Positions 17,953 through 28,036 of a stretch of 64,000 nucleotides of DNA are shown one piece after another (the first letter of the stretch is position 1; every line of letters begins with the position of its first letter). The translations under genes and the position numbers were made by a program. The notes beneath the pieces were generated by a model, which made no database searches, was not told where the DNA came from, and saw only the letters and a list, made by a program, of their open reading frames with translations. This DNA is from RUG14300 sp964619685 (GTDB taxonomy: Bacteria; Bacillota; Clostridia; Christensenellales; CAG-1252). Location of the stretch: positions 12,222 to 76,221 of the forward strand of contig CAZUET010000001.1 of assembly GCA_964619685.1 (NCBI GenBank), written 5' to 3'.

Positions 17953-20391
17953 ATGAAGAGAAGATCATTTTTAATCGTTATGGTCATTATAATGGTTCTC
18001 ATAGTTGCTTTATCCGTTGTAGGATGTGGCGAAGCTGATAAGTTAGCGATTACCATAACAAATAAGCAAGACCTCACGGCAGAGTGGGTTGAAGGATCCG
18101 CAGCTCGTGAGTTGGAGGTAGCATTCGTTCTTGGCGAAGCACAAGCAGAAGGACTCCCCTATTCAGTAGAGACCTCTGACAGTGGCGTAGTAGCTGTAGG
18201 AGATGACAATAAGACTCTTACCGCAGAAGGACAAGGAACAGCTACCATTACCGTAAAGGCAACACTTGATGACGGTAATGAAATCAGCGATAGCGTATCT
18301 ATCTCAGTTATACCTTACTTGCGTGGTATTGAGATTTCTAATAAAGAGGATCTCCAAAAGGTATGGATACTTGGTGATGCTACAAGAACTATCAGCATTA
18401 ACTTTAAGCCCGAGTATTACAACACAAATAAGCCCGAGTATACAGTAGTATCAAGCGACAGCTCTATTGTTGAGGTTGGCGAAGATAAGGCAACGCTTAC
18501 CGCTAAGGCAATTGGTACTGCAACCATCACAGTTAGTGCAGGTAATCGTTCCGATACAGTAGAAATAATTGTTCGTCCTGCTCTCGAATCCATTTCGATC
18601 ACCAATAAGGAAGCATTAGAGACTCTTTGGAATGATTGGAGCGTTGTTCGTGAAATAGAGCTTGCATTTGCTCCCGCAGAACACTATAGTGTAGAGAAAA
18701 CTCCTGTTGAAATCGCTTGTGATCCTGAAAACATCGTTTCTGTCGATGGTTTAAAGATCACTGCTAAGGCAATCGGACAAGTAACCGTTACCGTAAGTGC
18801 AGCAGGTAAATCCGATTCCTTCACAGTTAATATTGAAAGATCTGCTCCTGTAATGAGTTTCCTTGAAATGTCAGGCTTTGAAGAAACAGCAGAGGGTGGT
18901 ATTATCAATGGCGTAGTTGATAAGGCTGTCGAACTTCCTCGTGCTTTGGCTAAGACCGGTGACGGCGTAGACATTACTTCTAATATCGATATCGAATTAA
19001 TTGGCGATGAGGGTGAATTAAAAGATGGTAGCTTCATAGGTAAAAAAGGTGAATATCAAATCAAGTACACATCTAAGGACACCGTGAATGCAGAATTAGT
19101 TACTACTAAGATCGTTACAGTTAAAATTTGGCGTGATTTAGTTCTCCGTCAAGATAATACTTGGGAGTTTGTAGATCAATATGTAGATGATGCAGATCAA
19201 AAGTTGACTCTTACTACATATGGTTTTCAGACACTTGTTTTCAACATCGACCCGAGTAAATACTACTATGCAGAGGCTGAGTACGATGTAAATAGCGGTG
19301 TACCGGGCATGGCTCACTTTATCGAGAATGACACTAAGAGATGGTTATCATCCAGTGTATCTAACTGGGGCGGATTTGACTATAAATTTACCGACTTTGA
19401 TACATCCTTATTTGCTGCTAACAATGGCGGACAATGGACACTTCAGGAAGGTGAAGAATGGTTAAATGTTATCTTCTCATGGCAGCTAAAAGGAAATAGA
19501 GGCTTGAGTGCAAACGAAAATCCCAATGTACATAAGATCGCTATCGTTCGTGTAGGTGATTACTTCATCAACTTTTGGAATGACCAATATGTTATGATGA
19601 CAACTAATAAATACTATGCAGATAAGGATACTATCCCCGGATTGTTCTTTGGTGCAGGTGGTTCTAACCTCAGCGTTTCTAAGATTTCTTACTTTAGCGG
19701 TAAGGATCAGGTTATGGCAAAGGTAAACGAGCTTACCCATAATGGTAAGGATGTTAATACAAGTTATATTCCCGACAGTTGGGCAAGCGCTTCCTTAAAT
19801 ACTAATAACTGTAACTTTACATCTTATGAGTATTCAGAAGAAAAGGGACTCAGCTATGACTTCACCGCAGAGGGCAAAGGCTTCAATGATGGTATGACCT
19901 CTAACTATGTATGGTTTGACGGTGACTTCACATATCAATTCGATTATGAATATACAAGCGGAACCAACGGTGATAACGATACAAGAATGAGACTTGAACT
20001 TCGTAATAGATTCTATTATGCTGACGGTGGCATCCAATTCGGTGTAGACTATAATGGTGGCGCTTTTAATAAGCTATTGCTCAATTCGCCTGGTCTAAAA
20101 GATCCTCATCAATGGGCTGAACCGGGTAGCGACTGTGATGCATCTAAGGGCTTTAGATTCACCATTACCCGTAAGCTACACGAGGATTATGCAGAGATTA
20201 CCATGAAGATACAATCTATCGCTAATCCCGAACAGGTATTTACAAGAACAGTTACACAAAGTGCAGATAGCGCAAAGACGTCTGATGGTGTAACAAGCAT
20301 TGCTCATTGGAATGCTCCTGTAACCATTCAATGGCACAACCAGATCGCAGGTAAATTCAGCAATATCTCTTGGTCCAATTCTGTTGAATAA
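17953..20391 (+). CDS. Lipoprotein with three tandem Ig-like repeats and a C-terminal lectin-like region
   Basis: 812 residues after a strong AGGAGG site. The lipoprotein signal ends VVGCGEA. Residues ~30-300 are three tandem Big_2-like Ig repeats of about 90 residues, each opening with a variant of ITNKQDL...W (ITNKQDLTAEW, ISNKEDLQKVW, ITNKEALETLW) and closing with 'AKAIGTATITVSAG'. A further Ig-like stretch follows (FEETAEGGIINGVVD...). The second half, rich in Trp, Tyr and Asn (e.g. YYAEAEYDVNSG, FTYQFDYEYTSG), looks like one or two beta-sandwich glycan-binding modules; no known catalytic motif is seen. It is the first gene of the sugar locus and may present or bind the polysaccharide at the cell surface. 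Confidence 0.75.
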   Translation: MKRRSFLIVMVIIMVLIVALSVVGCGEADKLAITITNKQDLTAEWVEGSAARELEVAFVLGEAQAEGLPYSVETSDSGVVAVGDDNKTLTAEGQGTATITVKATLDDGNEISDSVSISVIPYLRGIEISNKEDLQKVWILGDATRTISINFKPEYYNTNKPEYTVVSSDSSIVEVGEDKATLTAKAIGTATITVSAGNRSDTVEIIVRPALESISITNKEALETLWNDWSVVREIELAFAPAEHYSVEKTPVEIACDPENIVSVDGLKITAKAIGQVTVTVSAAGKSDSFTVNIERSAPVMSFLEMSGFEETAEGGIINGVVDKAVELPRALAKTGDGVDITSNIDIELIGDEGELKDGSFIGKKGEYQIKYTSKDTVNAELVTTKIVTVKIWRDLVLRQDNTWEFVDQYVDDADQKLTLTTYGFQTLVFNIDPSKYYYAEAEYDVNSGVPGMAHFIENDTKRWLSSSVSNWGGFDYKFTDFDTSLFAANNGGQWTLQEGEEWLNVIFSWQLKGNRGLSANENPNVHKIAIVRVGDYFINFWNDQYVMMTTNKYYADKDTIPGLFFGAGGSNLSVSKISYFSGKDQVMAKVNELTHNGKDVNTSYIPDSWASASLNTNNCNFTSYEYSEEKGLSYDFTAEGKGFNDGMTSNYVWFDGDFTYQFDYEYTSGTNGDNDTRMRLELRNRFYYADGGIQFGVDYNGGAFNKLLLNSPGLKDPHQWAEPGSDCDASKGFRFTITRKLHEDYAEITMKIQSIANPEQVFTRTVTQSADSAKTSDGVTSIAHWNAPVTIQWHNQIAGKFSNISWSNSVE

Positions 20392-20438
20392 GCTTAAAAA
20401 TATTGATTATTGAATTCAAAAACTTTTTATAATTTGAT

Positions 20439-20518
20439 CGATACGGACAGGATTCCGTATAAACAGCTAATTAATAGTTCATTAACACCATAGCGGCGTG
20501 AAAAAACGTCGCTATGGC
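20439..20518 (+). promoter_or_regulatory. Two intercistronic hairpins
   Basis: ATACGGA/TCCGTAT around a short loop (about 20441-20461), and a strong stem CCATAGCGGCG / CGTCGCTATGG (about 20489-20518). Neither has a T run, so they look more like processing or stability elements, or attenuating structures, than simple terminators. The rest of the gap to 20759 shows no gene. Confidence 0.45.
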
Positions 20519-20759
20519 GAAACTATTTACAAATCAATTTTGACCTTGCACGGACACTAAATAAGGTGCATCATAAATAATTATCGCAGTTAGTTGACTG
20601 AATATAAGTTTGTTAATAACGGTATAGTCTTTATTGATGATTGATAATGACTCGTGACCGATATGATATTATTATTAAGTAGTTTGTTTTTTATGAAAGA
20701 ATAAAAAAATATCGTCACCGAAATTAATGGTGGCTTCAATTACTATTATGGAGGATCGC

Positions 20760-22556
20760 ATGACTAAGACTCTCATTAAATTGATTTCAATAGCATTATG
20801 TCTTGCCATGATCATCGGAGCAGTGTCTGTATTGACCGCTTGTAATGATAACAACACTAAGGCAAGCTATAATGTCACATATGACTTAAACTATGAAGGA
20901 GCTGAGAAGCGTGTTCAAAACTATCAGTCAGGTATCACAGCTATAGACTGGAAGGCATCACGAGATGGCTATAATATTCAAGGCTGGTATCTCGATGCCG
21001 ATTGTACCGAAAGATTTGATTTTGATACAAAAATTAGATCCGACATGACTTTATATGCAGGCTGGAAGGAAAAGCCAGGTATAACCACAGTAACATTTGA
21101 TTTTGGCTATTCGGGCGCTGCTAATAAAGTTATAGAGATCGAAAAGGGCTCTACGATTAATAAAAAATATATTCCTGCTAAGGACCGTTTTGGTATGGAA
21201 CTAACAGGCTGGTATCATGATGAGGCTTTGACAATGCCTTGGAATTTTGAAAGTGATACAGTAGAGAATGCTACTACATTGCATGCAAAATTTGAATATA
21301 CCGTCAACATTCCTCTAAATGTCGACGGATCGATTAAGTATGAAAATATTTCTGTATATGTATGGAACGGATGCGGTGGATTCAGTAATTCCTTATTAGA
21401 TCCTATCGTTGAAGCATTCAATAAAGAATATGACGGTAAGATCTCTGTTACCGTTGGTCCTCTTACACAACAGGCGGATGTATTTGTTAGAATACAACAA
21501 TCGTCCGAGCTTATGAGATGCTATACGACTTACTATCCAATTGCAGATATCTACTCACTTGCAGGTATCGATGTTAATCCCGACGACTATTACACAGGTG
21601 CTATTAGGGAATCTATGTCAAAGGGCGTAATGCTTCAAACTCCGTTTGCCGCAGTTGTTCCTTATATGGTTTATAATAAGACATTAATGTCGAAGTATAG
21701 TCCAAACGGACTCCCCACTAACTATAGTGAATTATCTGCAGTCCTTCAAAATGCAGCCAAGGGAGAATCATCCAATAATTCATTTAAGTCGATCTTGACA
21801 ACCAATGGTTGGCAATTTAAGGAATGTTCGAGCTGGACAGCCTTTGCTCAGAATAACGCTGACTACTTTACATACGAAAACGAGATCCATACTACCGTTT
21901 GGAAAACAGATGAAGGCTTGGCAAACGCAAAGACTGCACTGACCAATATTTATGATCTGTTTGGTGCTAACGGACTTAATGGCGGTACGGCATACGATAT
22001 TTATTCCGACAATATCGCAAGAACTGTTGCTAATGGAGACGCTCTTATGGGTATGTTATCTTGGACAGGTGCCGAGAATGTTATACTAAATAACAATAAT
22101 CTCGGTGTAATGTCGTTAAGTGGATTGTTTACCGATGCAACAGATGAAGCAAGCAGGCGTATCCCTGCGTATACATTGGGTGTAGCTTTCTATAATGGTG
22201 CAACCAATGTTATTGCTGACCCTGTAAAGATGTGTGCATCCGCAGTATTTGCAGACTACTTATCAAAGCACGCATACTTATTTGCCGATCAAGGCTTTGT
22301 GCCTGTACATAAGGGAACTGCCGAGGTCGATGCGTATAAGAATTCCGATAATGCAGTCATTAAGCTGATGAAGACAGTTTATAGACCTGAAGATCTATGG
22401 ACACTTCCAGGTATGGCAAACACAAAGTATATCATCAATGCTGTTGCTTCCGAAAATGTAATAGTACCTTTCTTAAATGATAAGAATGGTTCAAGAGATG
22501 ATGTCGATACCAAATTAAACAATCTATATTCACAAGTGGGCGGATTGCTTGCTTAA
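20760..22556 (+). CDS. Sugar-binding lipoprotein with two N-terminal InlB-type repeats
   Basis: The start is ATG 20760, preceded by GGAGG; the upstream in-frame ATG 20727 has none. The lipoprotein signal ends SVLTAC. Residues ~30-105 and ~110-180 are two InlB B-type (Listeria-Bacteroides) repeats, seen as 'VTYDLNYEGAEKRV...GYNIQGWYLDADCTERF...MTLYAGW' and its second version ending 'TLHAKFE'. From about residue 185 the chain is an extracellular solute-binding domain of the MalE/family 1 type (VWNGCGGFSNSLLDPIVEAFN, VVPYMVYNKTLM). It probably captures oligosaccharide, with the repeats acting as a spacer through the wall. It is 14 bases before the GH97 gene. A second binding protein lies at 24617. 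Confidence 0.85.
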   Translation: MTKTLIKLISIALCLAMIIGAVSVLTACNDNNTKASYNVTYDLNYEGAEKRVQNYQSGITAIDWKASRDGYNIQGWYLDADCTERFDFDTKIRSDMTLYAGWKEKPGITTVTFDFGYSGAANKVIEIEKGSTINKKYIPAKDRFGMELTGWYHDEALTMPWNFESDTVENATTLHAKFEYTVNIPLNVDGSIKYENISVYVWNGCGGFSNSLLDPIVEAFNKEYDGKISVTVGPLTQQADVFVRIQQSSELMRCYTTYYPIADIYSLAGIDVNPDDYYTGAIRESMSKGVMLQTPFAAVVPYMVYNKTLMSKYSPNGLPTNYSELSAVLQNAAKGESSNNSFKSILTTNGWQFKECSSWTAFAQNNADYFTYENEIHTTVWKTDEGLANAKTALTNIYDLFGANGLNGGTAYDIYSDNIARTVANGDALMGMLSWTGAENVILNNNNLGVMSLSGLFTDATDEASRRIPAYTLGVAFYNGATNVIADPVKMCASAVFADYLSKHAYLFADQGFVPVHKGTAEVDAYKNSDNAVIKLMKTVYRPEDLWTLPGMANTKYIINAVASENVIVPFLNDKNGSRDDVDTKLNNLYSQVGGLLA

Positions 22557-22570
22557 TGGAGGGCTGAAAT

Positions 22571-24592
22571 ATGAAAAAAAGAATAAGCTTGGCAATCATA
22601 TTAGTAATGCTGTGCACTTTGGTGTTAACATGCTTTGTTGCATGCTCACAGCAAACCGATGAAGATGTCCTCGTTAACAAGGGCGAATGGACCATTAAAT
22701 CTCCCGATGGAAGTATTTCTATTGATCTAATACAAGACCCATATAACAATTTGACATATCAAGTAAAAAAGGACGATACTGTCGTTATTGGCGAATCTGC
22801 ACTTGGTTTGGAAATAGCTGAAGATGACTTTAGCTTTATTAATATTCAAAAACAAAGCACAAGAAAGATCAAGGGATCTTATGATAACATCAGCGGTAAG
22901 ACCGATCATGTAGATTACGAGTGCAACGAAACCGTAGTTACATTCAAGGCTTGGTCCTTCTATTATGATATAGTTGTTCGTGCATATGACGACGGTTATG
23001 CATTTAGATACAATGTGCGTAAGATAGACGGAAGCGAAGGTGTTATGACCGTTGTTAATGAAAAGACAGAATTTGCATTCCCCGATGAAGCAAATATGTG
23101 GGCACAAGAGTATGTTACCAATAAGTCAACAGGAGATTTCTTCTCGTACGAGGTGTTCTATCAAAAGAGATATATTCCCGATCTTAATTCGGCACAGTAT
23201 ATCGCAATGCCATTTATTTATGAAATTCCCGGCACATCGTTCTATTCATTAATCACCGAATCAGAGCTTATAGGTAGCAATTTCTACGGTTCATTCCTCA
23301 AAGTTCCCGAAGGAGCCGAGGGCGAATCTGTTCTTAAAACAGAGCATACTCCTGCAGGTATTACAGTTGACGATAATAAGGTATCCTATCCCTTCTCCTC
23401 CCCGTGGCGTGTAGGTATCGTAGGAGATATGAAGACAGTTCAAGAATCTGAGCTTGCCGAAAAGGTTTATTATAGTGGTGAAGAAGATTATACCGAACTG
23501 TATTGGAAGCCTGATAATTATGATGAGCTTTCCGCAGAAGAGCAAGCAATTTATAATTACGATTGGGTTGAGCCCGGCGTTACCGCTTGGAACTGGCTTA
23601 TCTATAACGGTAAGCGTGGACAAGATGACTATAATCTTCATAGAGAGTATGTTCAGTTAGCTAAGGAAATGGGCTGGAAGTATGTTATCTTAGACGGTGG
23701 CTGGAATGGAAACTTTAATGAAAGCAGCTTTGTAGGATTTATGCAAGAGGCTGAAAGATCAGGCGTCAAAGTATTGGTATGGTGTAATGCGTTGACTGAT
23801 TTTGGTAACGGTAATATCGAAATCTTAAAAACTAAACTCGATCTATGGCAAAAATGGGGCATTGCAGGTATCAAGATAGACTTCTTTGATGGACAAAATG
23901 CAACCGATCAATCGCACCAAGGCGAGGATATAGGTACCATTAAGTGGTACGAGTCTATTTATCAAGAATGTGCTAAGCGTAAAATGGTAGTTAATTGTCA
24001 CGGATCCAATAAGCCTACTGGAGAGAGAGTAGTTTATCCCAATGTAATCAATCGTGAAGGTATCTACGGTAACGAATTTTATGGAGTTGGTGCAAACGTT
24101 ACAGTTAATCAGCTTCTCATTAGAAATGTAGTAGGACCGTCCGACTTTACACCTGTAGTAAATCCGTTGAGTAACAATATTACCAAGGGTCACCAAATGG
24201 CGTTGGCAGTGCTTTTCGAATCGGGCGCTCCCTCTATGGCAGACTATGCTAAGGCATACAGAGAATCGGATATTTACAGTCTCTATAAGAGCATTCCTTC
24301 CGTTCATGAAAAGACTGTATTCTTAGGCGGTAAGCTCGATTACTATTACAGTGCTGCAGTTAAGGCAGGAAAATATTGGTTCGTAGGTGGCGCAAACTCT
24401 CTCGTTAAGCAAGATATCACTGTTGACTTCTCCTTCTTAGACGACGGCGAATATGTTGCAGAGGTTTATAATGATGATCCTGATTCAGGTAAAATTGTCA
24501 AAGAGACCATCACGGTCACTAAGAACGACAAAAAGACATTTACAATGCAATCTAAGGGCGGTTTCGTTATCCGTCTATATAAAAATGATTAA
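22571..24592 (+). CDS. Glycoside hydrolase family 97, alpha-galactosidase-like (retaining type)
   Basis: 673 residues with a lipoprotein signal (LTCFVACSQ) and a GGAGGG site. The order is GH97: an N-terminal beta-sandwich (WTIKSPDGSISIDL, GLEIAEDDF), a catalytic barrel (GVTAWNWLIYNGKRGQDD, YVILDGGWNGN, VLVWCNALTDFGNG, GIAGIKIDFFDGQ, VNCHGSNKPTGERVVYPN, NREGIYGNEF), and a C-terminal beta domain (DYYYSAAVKAGKYWFVGG). Asp437 in IKIDFF and Glu496 in NREGIYG sit where the nucleophile and acid/base of retaining GH97 alpha-galactosidases are expected, so retaining alpha-galactosidase is more likely than inverting alpha-glucosidase (inference). It is probably tethered outside the cell, cutting sugars for the adjacent ABC importer. 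Confidence 0.9.
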   Translation: MKKRISLAIILVMLCTLVLTCFVACSQQTDEDVLVNKGEWTIKSPDGSISIDLIQDPYNNLTYQVKKDDTVVIGESALGLEIAEDDFSFINIQKQSTRKIKGSYDNISGKTDHVDYECNETVVTFKAWSFYYDIVVRAYDDGYAFRYNVRKIDGSEGVMTVVNEKTEFAFPDEANMWAQEYVTNKSTGDFFSYEVFYQKRYIPDLNSAQYIAMPFIYEIPGTSFYSLITESELIGSNFYGSFLKVPEGAEGESVLKTEHTPAGITVDDNKVSYPFSSPWRVGIVGDMKTVQESELAEKVYYSGEEDYTELYWKPDNYDELSAEEQAIYNYDWVEPGVTAWNWLIYNGKRGQDDYNLHREYVQLAKEMGWKYVILDGGWNGNFNESSFVGFMQEAERSGVKVLVWCNALTDFGNGNIEILKTKLDLWQKWGIAGIKIDFFDGQNATDQSHQGEDIGTIKWYESIYQECAKRKMVVNCHGSNKPTGERVVYPNVINREGIYGNEFYGVGANVTVNQLLIRNVVGPSDFTPVVNPLSNNITKGHQMALAVLFESGAPSMADYAKAYRESDIYSLYKSIPSVHEKTVFLGGKLDYYYSAAVKAGKYWFVGGANSLVKQDITVDFSFLDDGEYVAEVYNDDPDSGKIVKETITVTKNDKKTFTMQSKGGFVIRLYKND

Positions 24593-24616
24593 TACAACTA
24601 GGAGCTTTACAAGATT

Positions 24617-26062
24617 ATGAAAAGAAAATTTTTACTAACGATCATAGCTTTTATCATGTGCCTTGTAACGGTATTTGCATGCGTTGCTTGTGATGGAAAT
24701 ACCCCGGATGAAAATGTAGTACCGACCACCGGAGAATTGAATTTCGATGATAATGGAAATGTGATCTTTAAAAACACAACAATTAGACTCGAAACCGTTG
24801 TTAACGGTGACGATACATCTGCATTCGATGCTATTATTGCAAGATTTAATATGATTTATGATGGTAAAATATCCATCAATGTTACTCACACGGCTCAAGG
24901 TGTTTATGAGACGACAGTTGCAAACAAAATCGAGAACAATAACAATCCTCCCGATATTATCATGTCCCACCAAAAGTCCCATAAGAGCTTCCAAGAGGCA
25001 GGATATATACAACCATTAGATAATATTATCGAAAAGTCGGGCATTAAGATCGATCCCTCTGATTATGCAGACGGTCTTGCACAGTATATGAATCTTGGTA
25101 CAGATAAACTGTACAGTGTTCCTATCGACGGTCAAACTCATGTACTATTCTATAACAAGGCAGAACTTGCTAAGACAGGTATGAGCTTACCTACTAACCG
25201 TGAAGAGTTGCTTGCAGTTTGTAAAAAGTATATGGAGGTTACCGGCGGTAATACACCTATTGCTTGGAGTACAGGTGCCGATTATTTTGCAAACTATGTG
25301 TTTATGAGTGCAATACTTCAAAATGGTGCAACTTTATATGATACAAAGACACTAATGACCGATTGGTATGATAATGAGACCAACCGTAATGCATTTATAA
25401 ATGCAAGCGAATCTATAAGAGAGATAATCAATCTCAGATATGCTTCATACAACGCATCTTCGAGTGATAACCTCAACAACTTCATGAAAGGTCAAAGATT
25501 ATTCTACTTTACCGATCCTTGGTCAATGGACGGATTAGTAAATAAGTATGCGGAGCAAAAGGGCATCGATAAGACTACATTATTCAATGAAGTATTGGGC
25601 GGAGCGAGCTTCTCAGGCTGGTTTGCAATGAGTGACAATTCTCAAAAAAATACTATCTTTGGTGACTCTCACTTTTTCGCAATGAGTAAGTCTGTTACCG
25701 ATGTTACCAAGCAAGCAGCAGTATTAGAGTTCATCAAGTGGTTTACCACCGATGCAACCGCAGGAGCAGATTGGGCACAAGCCGGTCATGTAAGCGTATC
25801 TAAGGTTATTAATGCATCCGATACATATAAGAGCAATTCGTATGTAACTAACTTTATTGGTAACTTCTATCCCGATATTAATGACTTTACATGTGTAGGT
25901 GTAACACCGTATTATTCAGCTGTTATAAATAATATCAAATCAATGTTCTCTGAAACCGTTAACACTAAGACATTAAGTGGAAGCTACGACAAGAATGATG
26001 ATGCTAAGGTTATCAAGAGCAAGCAAGACGCCGTTAATAATCAAATAGGATTCTTCGGCTGA
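24617..26062 (+). CDS. Extracellular sugar-binding lipoprotein (ABC transporter)
   Basis: 481 residues. The signal ends FACVACDGN with two possible lipid cysteines. The body is a family 1 solute-binding fold: FDAIIARFNMIYDGKISINV near the start, NNNPPDIIMSHQ, YSVPIDGQTHVLFYNKAELAKTG, and a Trp/Phe-rich second lobe (FYFTDPWSMDGL, SFSGWFAMSDNS). It lies directly before two permease genes and so is the main binding protein of this importer. It differs from the binding protein at 20760 in lacking InlB repeats. Confidence 0.9.
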   Translation: MKRKFLLTIIAFIMCLVTVFACVACDGNTPDENVVPTTGELNFDDNGNVIFKNTTIRLETVVNGDDTSAFDAIIARFNMIYDGKISINVTHTAQGVYETTVANKIENNNNPPDIIMSHQKSHKSFQEAGYIQPLDNIIEKSGIKIDPSDYADGLAQYMNLGTDKLYSVPIDGQTHVLFYNKAELAKTGMSLPTNREELLAVCKKYMEVTGGNTPIAWSTGADYFANYVFMSAILQNGATLYDTKTLMTDWYDNETNRNAFINASESIREIINLRYASYNASSSDNLNNFMKGQRLFYFTDPWSMDGLVNKYAEQKGIDKTTLFNEVLGGASFSGWFAMSDNSQKNTIFGDSHFFAMSKSVTDVTKQAAVLEFIKWFTTDATAGADWAQAGHVSVSKVINASDTYKSNSYVTNFIGNFYPDINDFTCVGVTPYYSAVINNIKSMFSETVNTKTLSGSYDKNDDAKVIKSKQDAVNNQIGFFG

Positions 26063-26076
26063 TCCTCGGTGATATT

Positions 26077-27123
26077 ATGGAGATAGATTTAGAACAAAAA
26101 ATTAATCAGCAAAAGGCACGCAAGAGGAGGGAAACGCTTCTTGCGCTCCTGTTAATGAGCCCGTTTTTGATAATATTTATAGTGTTTACACTTATACCTG
26201 TCATAGCGGGCTTTGTTTTTAGCTTTATGAACTACAATCCGTATGGTTCATCGCCGGATTCATTTATTGGATTGCAGAATTATAAGGATCTTTTCGATTT
26301 CAGTAACGCTATTTCGCTTTCGTTTTGGGATTCTTTTCTAACGATGTTTTTATTTGACATTGTAGCGGTACCGCTATTGATAATAATTCCTCTTATTTTG
26401 GCTTATTATATAAATAAACAGCCCCCGGGATATAAATTATTCCGTGCAATCATCTATTTACCGAGCGTTGTATCTTTGACGATCGTAGGTATTATTTTCG
26501 GTAATATGTTTAAGAGTGATAGCTCCGGTCTTATAAATGCGCTTTTTGGTGTCAATATAGACTGGTTAGGCGGTAAACCGTGGGATGGTGATACCTTAAG
26601 ATGGGTAGTAATGTTAATAGCCAGTATATGGTGGCAGACAGGTACCAACTTTGTCATTTTCTCGGGAGCATTGAGAGATGTTCCTCAACCGCTATATGAG
26701 GCATGTGAAATGGACGGAGGTGGCAAACTGCATCGCATATTGTATGTAACCTTGCCCAACATTCGTTCATCGGTAATGATCTGTTTGTTCAATACCTTAA
26801 TAGGTTATTTAAATCTATACGCTCAACCGTATATGTTGAATACCATGGAGAACCAAGATATATTTGTTTCGCCTATGATGTTTATACAGACCTATTTGAT
26901 GGGCGGTATCGCTTATTCTAAAAAGACAGGATATCTATGTGCCGCCGCAATCGTTTTCGGTTTGATAGTAATGGTGTTCAGTATAATTCAGCGAGCAGTC
27001 ACATCTGAACGCAGAGGACGCACTACACATGCTGATGCTTGTAATCGCTTCGTTGTGAAGCGTGCCGAGTTGGGAAGCGTATCTCAAGAAAGTTCTATTA
27101 TGGGAGGTATCGATAATGAATAA
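26077..27123 (+). CDS. Sugar ABC transporter permease, MalF/UgpA type
   Basis: 348 residues with about six membrane helices and the family ends: LLMSPFLIIFIVFTLIPVIAGF at the start, and the cytoplasmic coupling motif EACEMDGGGKLHRILYVTLPNI (EAA loop). The C-terminal ~35 residues after the last helix (ERRGRTTHADACNRFVV...) are hydrophilic and unlike the usual short end. The ribosome binding site is weak. The stop overlaps the next permease start by 8 bases. Confidence 0.93.
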   Translation: MEIDLEQKINQQKARKRRETLLALLLMSPFLIIFIVFTLIPVIAGFVFSFMNYNPYGSSPDSFIGLQNYKDLFDFSNAISLSFWDSFLTMFLFDIVAVPLLIIIPLILAYYINKQPPGYKLFRAIIYLPSVVSLTIVGIIFGNMFKSDSSGLINALFGVNIDWLGGKPWDGDTLRWVVMLIASIWWQTGTNFVIFSGALRDVPQPLYEACEMDGGGKLHRILYVTLPNIRSSVMICLFNTLIGYLNLYAQPYMLNTMENQDIFVSPMMFIQTYLMGGIAYSKKTGYLCAAAIVFGLIVMVFSIIQRAVTSERRGRTTHADACNRFVVKRAELGSVSQESSIMGGIDNE

Positions 27124-28036
27124 TGAAAAACGCAAGTATACTAAGTCGGAATTGACTAAGCGTCGTGAAAAACGCACTGCATTCATTGTTTTGTTGATAG
27201 TATCCATACTTTGGGCATTCCCTCTCATTTATATGTTTGGTACATCGTTCAAGTCAGATTACGATCTTCAAGCAGCACCGCAAAAGATATTCCCGTCATC
27301 GTGGAGTGAGTGGACGCTCAAGCACTATACAGGATTTATAGTTCGTGAAGGAAAGATTGACAATATGCCAATATGGATGTTAAACTCATTGTGGTCCACC
27401 ATTGCGAATGTTGCATTGACAGTGATCGTAGACCTACTAACCGCATATGCATTAGTATTTCTTAGATTTAAAGGCAAGAACTTTATCTTGAAGTTCTCAT
27501 TACTTTGGATGGCTGTCCCTGCTATTTTGGGAACCGCACCGTCTTATGCGATATTTGCAGCAGTAAGAAATGCATTAAAGATCGAAAGCAATGCAGCGAC
27601 CTACGCCTATATTTATTTTTGGTTGGTAGTACCCGGATGCACCGGTATATTCAATATGCTTCTGATGCGAAACTTCTTTATGTCCATACCTAAGGACATA
27701 GTAGAGAGTGCCCGTTCGGACGGTGCAAGTAATATGACTATATTTAGGCGTATAATTTGTCCGCTTGCTAAATCCACAATAATGCTTATCGTATTATTTG
27801 CATTTACAGGTAGCTGGAACTCCCTAACTTGGCCACAATTACTGCTATCGGGAGGTAACTCATATTGGAATACAGTAACTGTAGCACTTACAGGTTATAC
27901 GGGCGGTTCTGCATGGGGTGCAACAGGTGTAGCGATGGCAACAAGTGTATTTGCACTTATACCGATCATAATTATATTTATTATAACGCAAGATAAAATG
28001 ATCGATGGTCTTGCGTCCACCGGAGTTAAAGGATGA
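27116..28036 (+). CDS. Sugar ABC transporter permease, MalG/UgpE type
   Basis: The start is ATG 27116 (MNNEKRKYTKSEL), preceded by GGGAGG; the in-frame ATG at 27062 lies inside the previous gene. 306 residues with about six membrane helices, the typical 'FGTSFKSDYDL' segment after the first helix, and the EAA loop ESARSDGASNMTIFRRIICPLAKS. It pairs with the upstream MalF-type subunit. It overlaps the ATPase gene by 4 bases (ATGA). Confidence 0.94.
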   Translation: MNNEKRKYTKSELTKRREKRTAFIVLLIVSILWAFPLIYMFGTSFKSDYDLQAAPQKIFPSSWSEWTLKHYTGFIVREGKIDNMPIWMLNSLWSTIANVALTVIVDLLTAYALVFLRFKGKNFILKFSLLWMAVPAILGTAPSYAIFAAVRNALKIESNAATYAYIYFWLVVPGCTGIFNMLLMRNFFMSIPKDIVESARSDGASNMTIFRRIICPLAKSTIMLIVLFAFTGSWNSLTWPQLLLSGGNSYWNTVTVALTGYTGGSAWGATGVAMATSVFALIPIIIIFIITQDKMIDGLASTGVKG

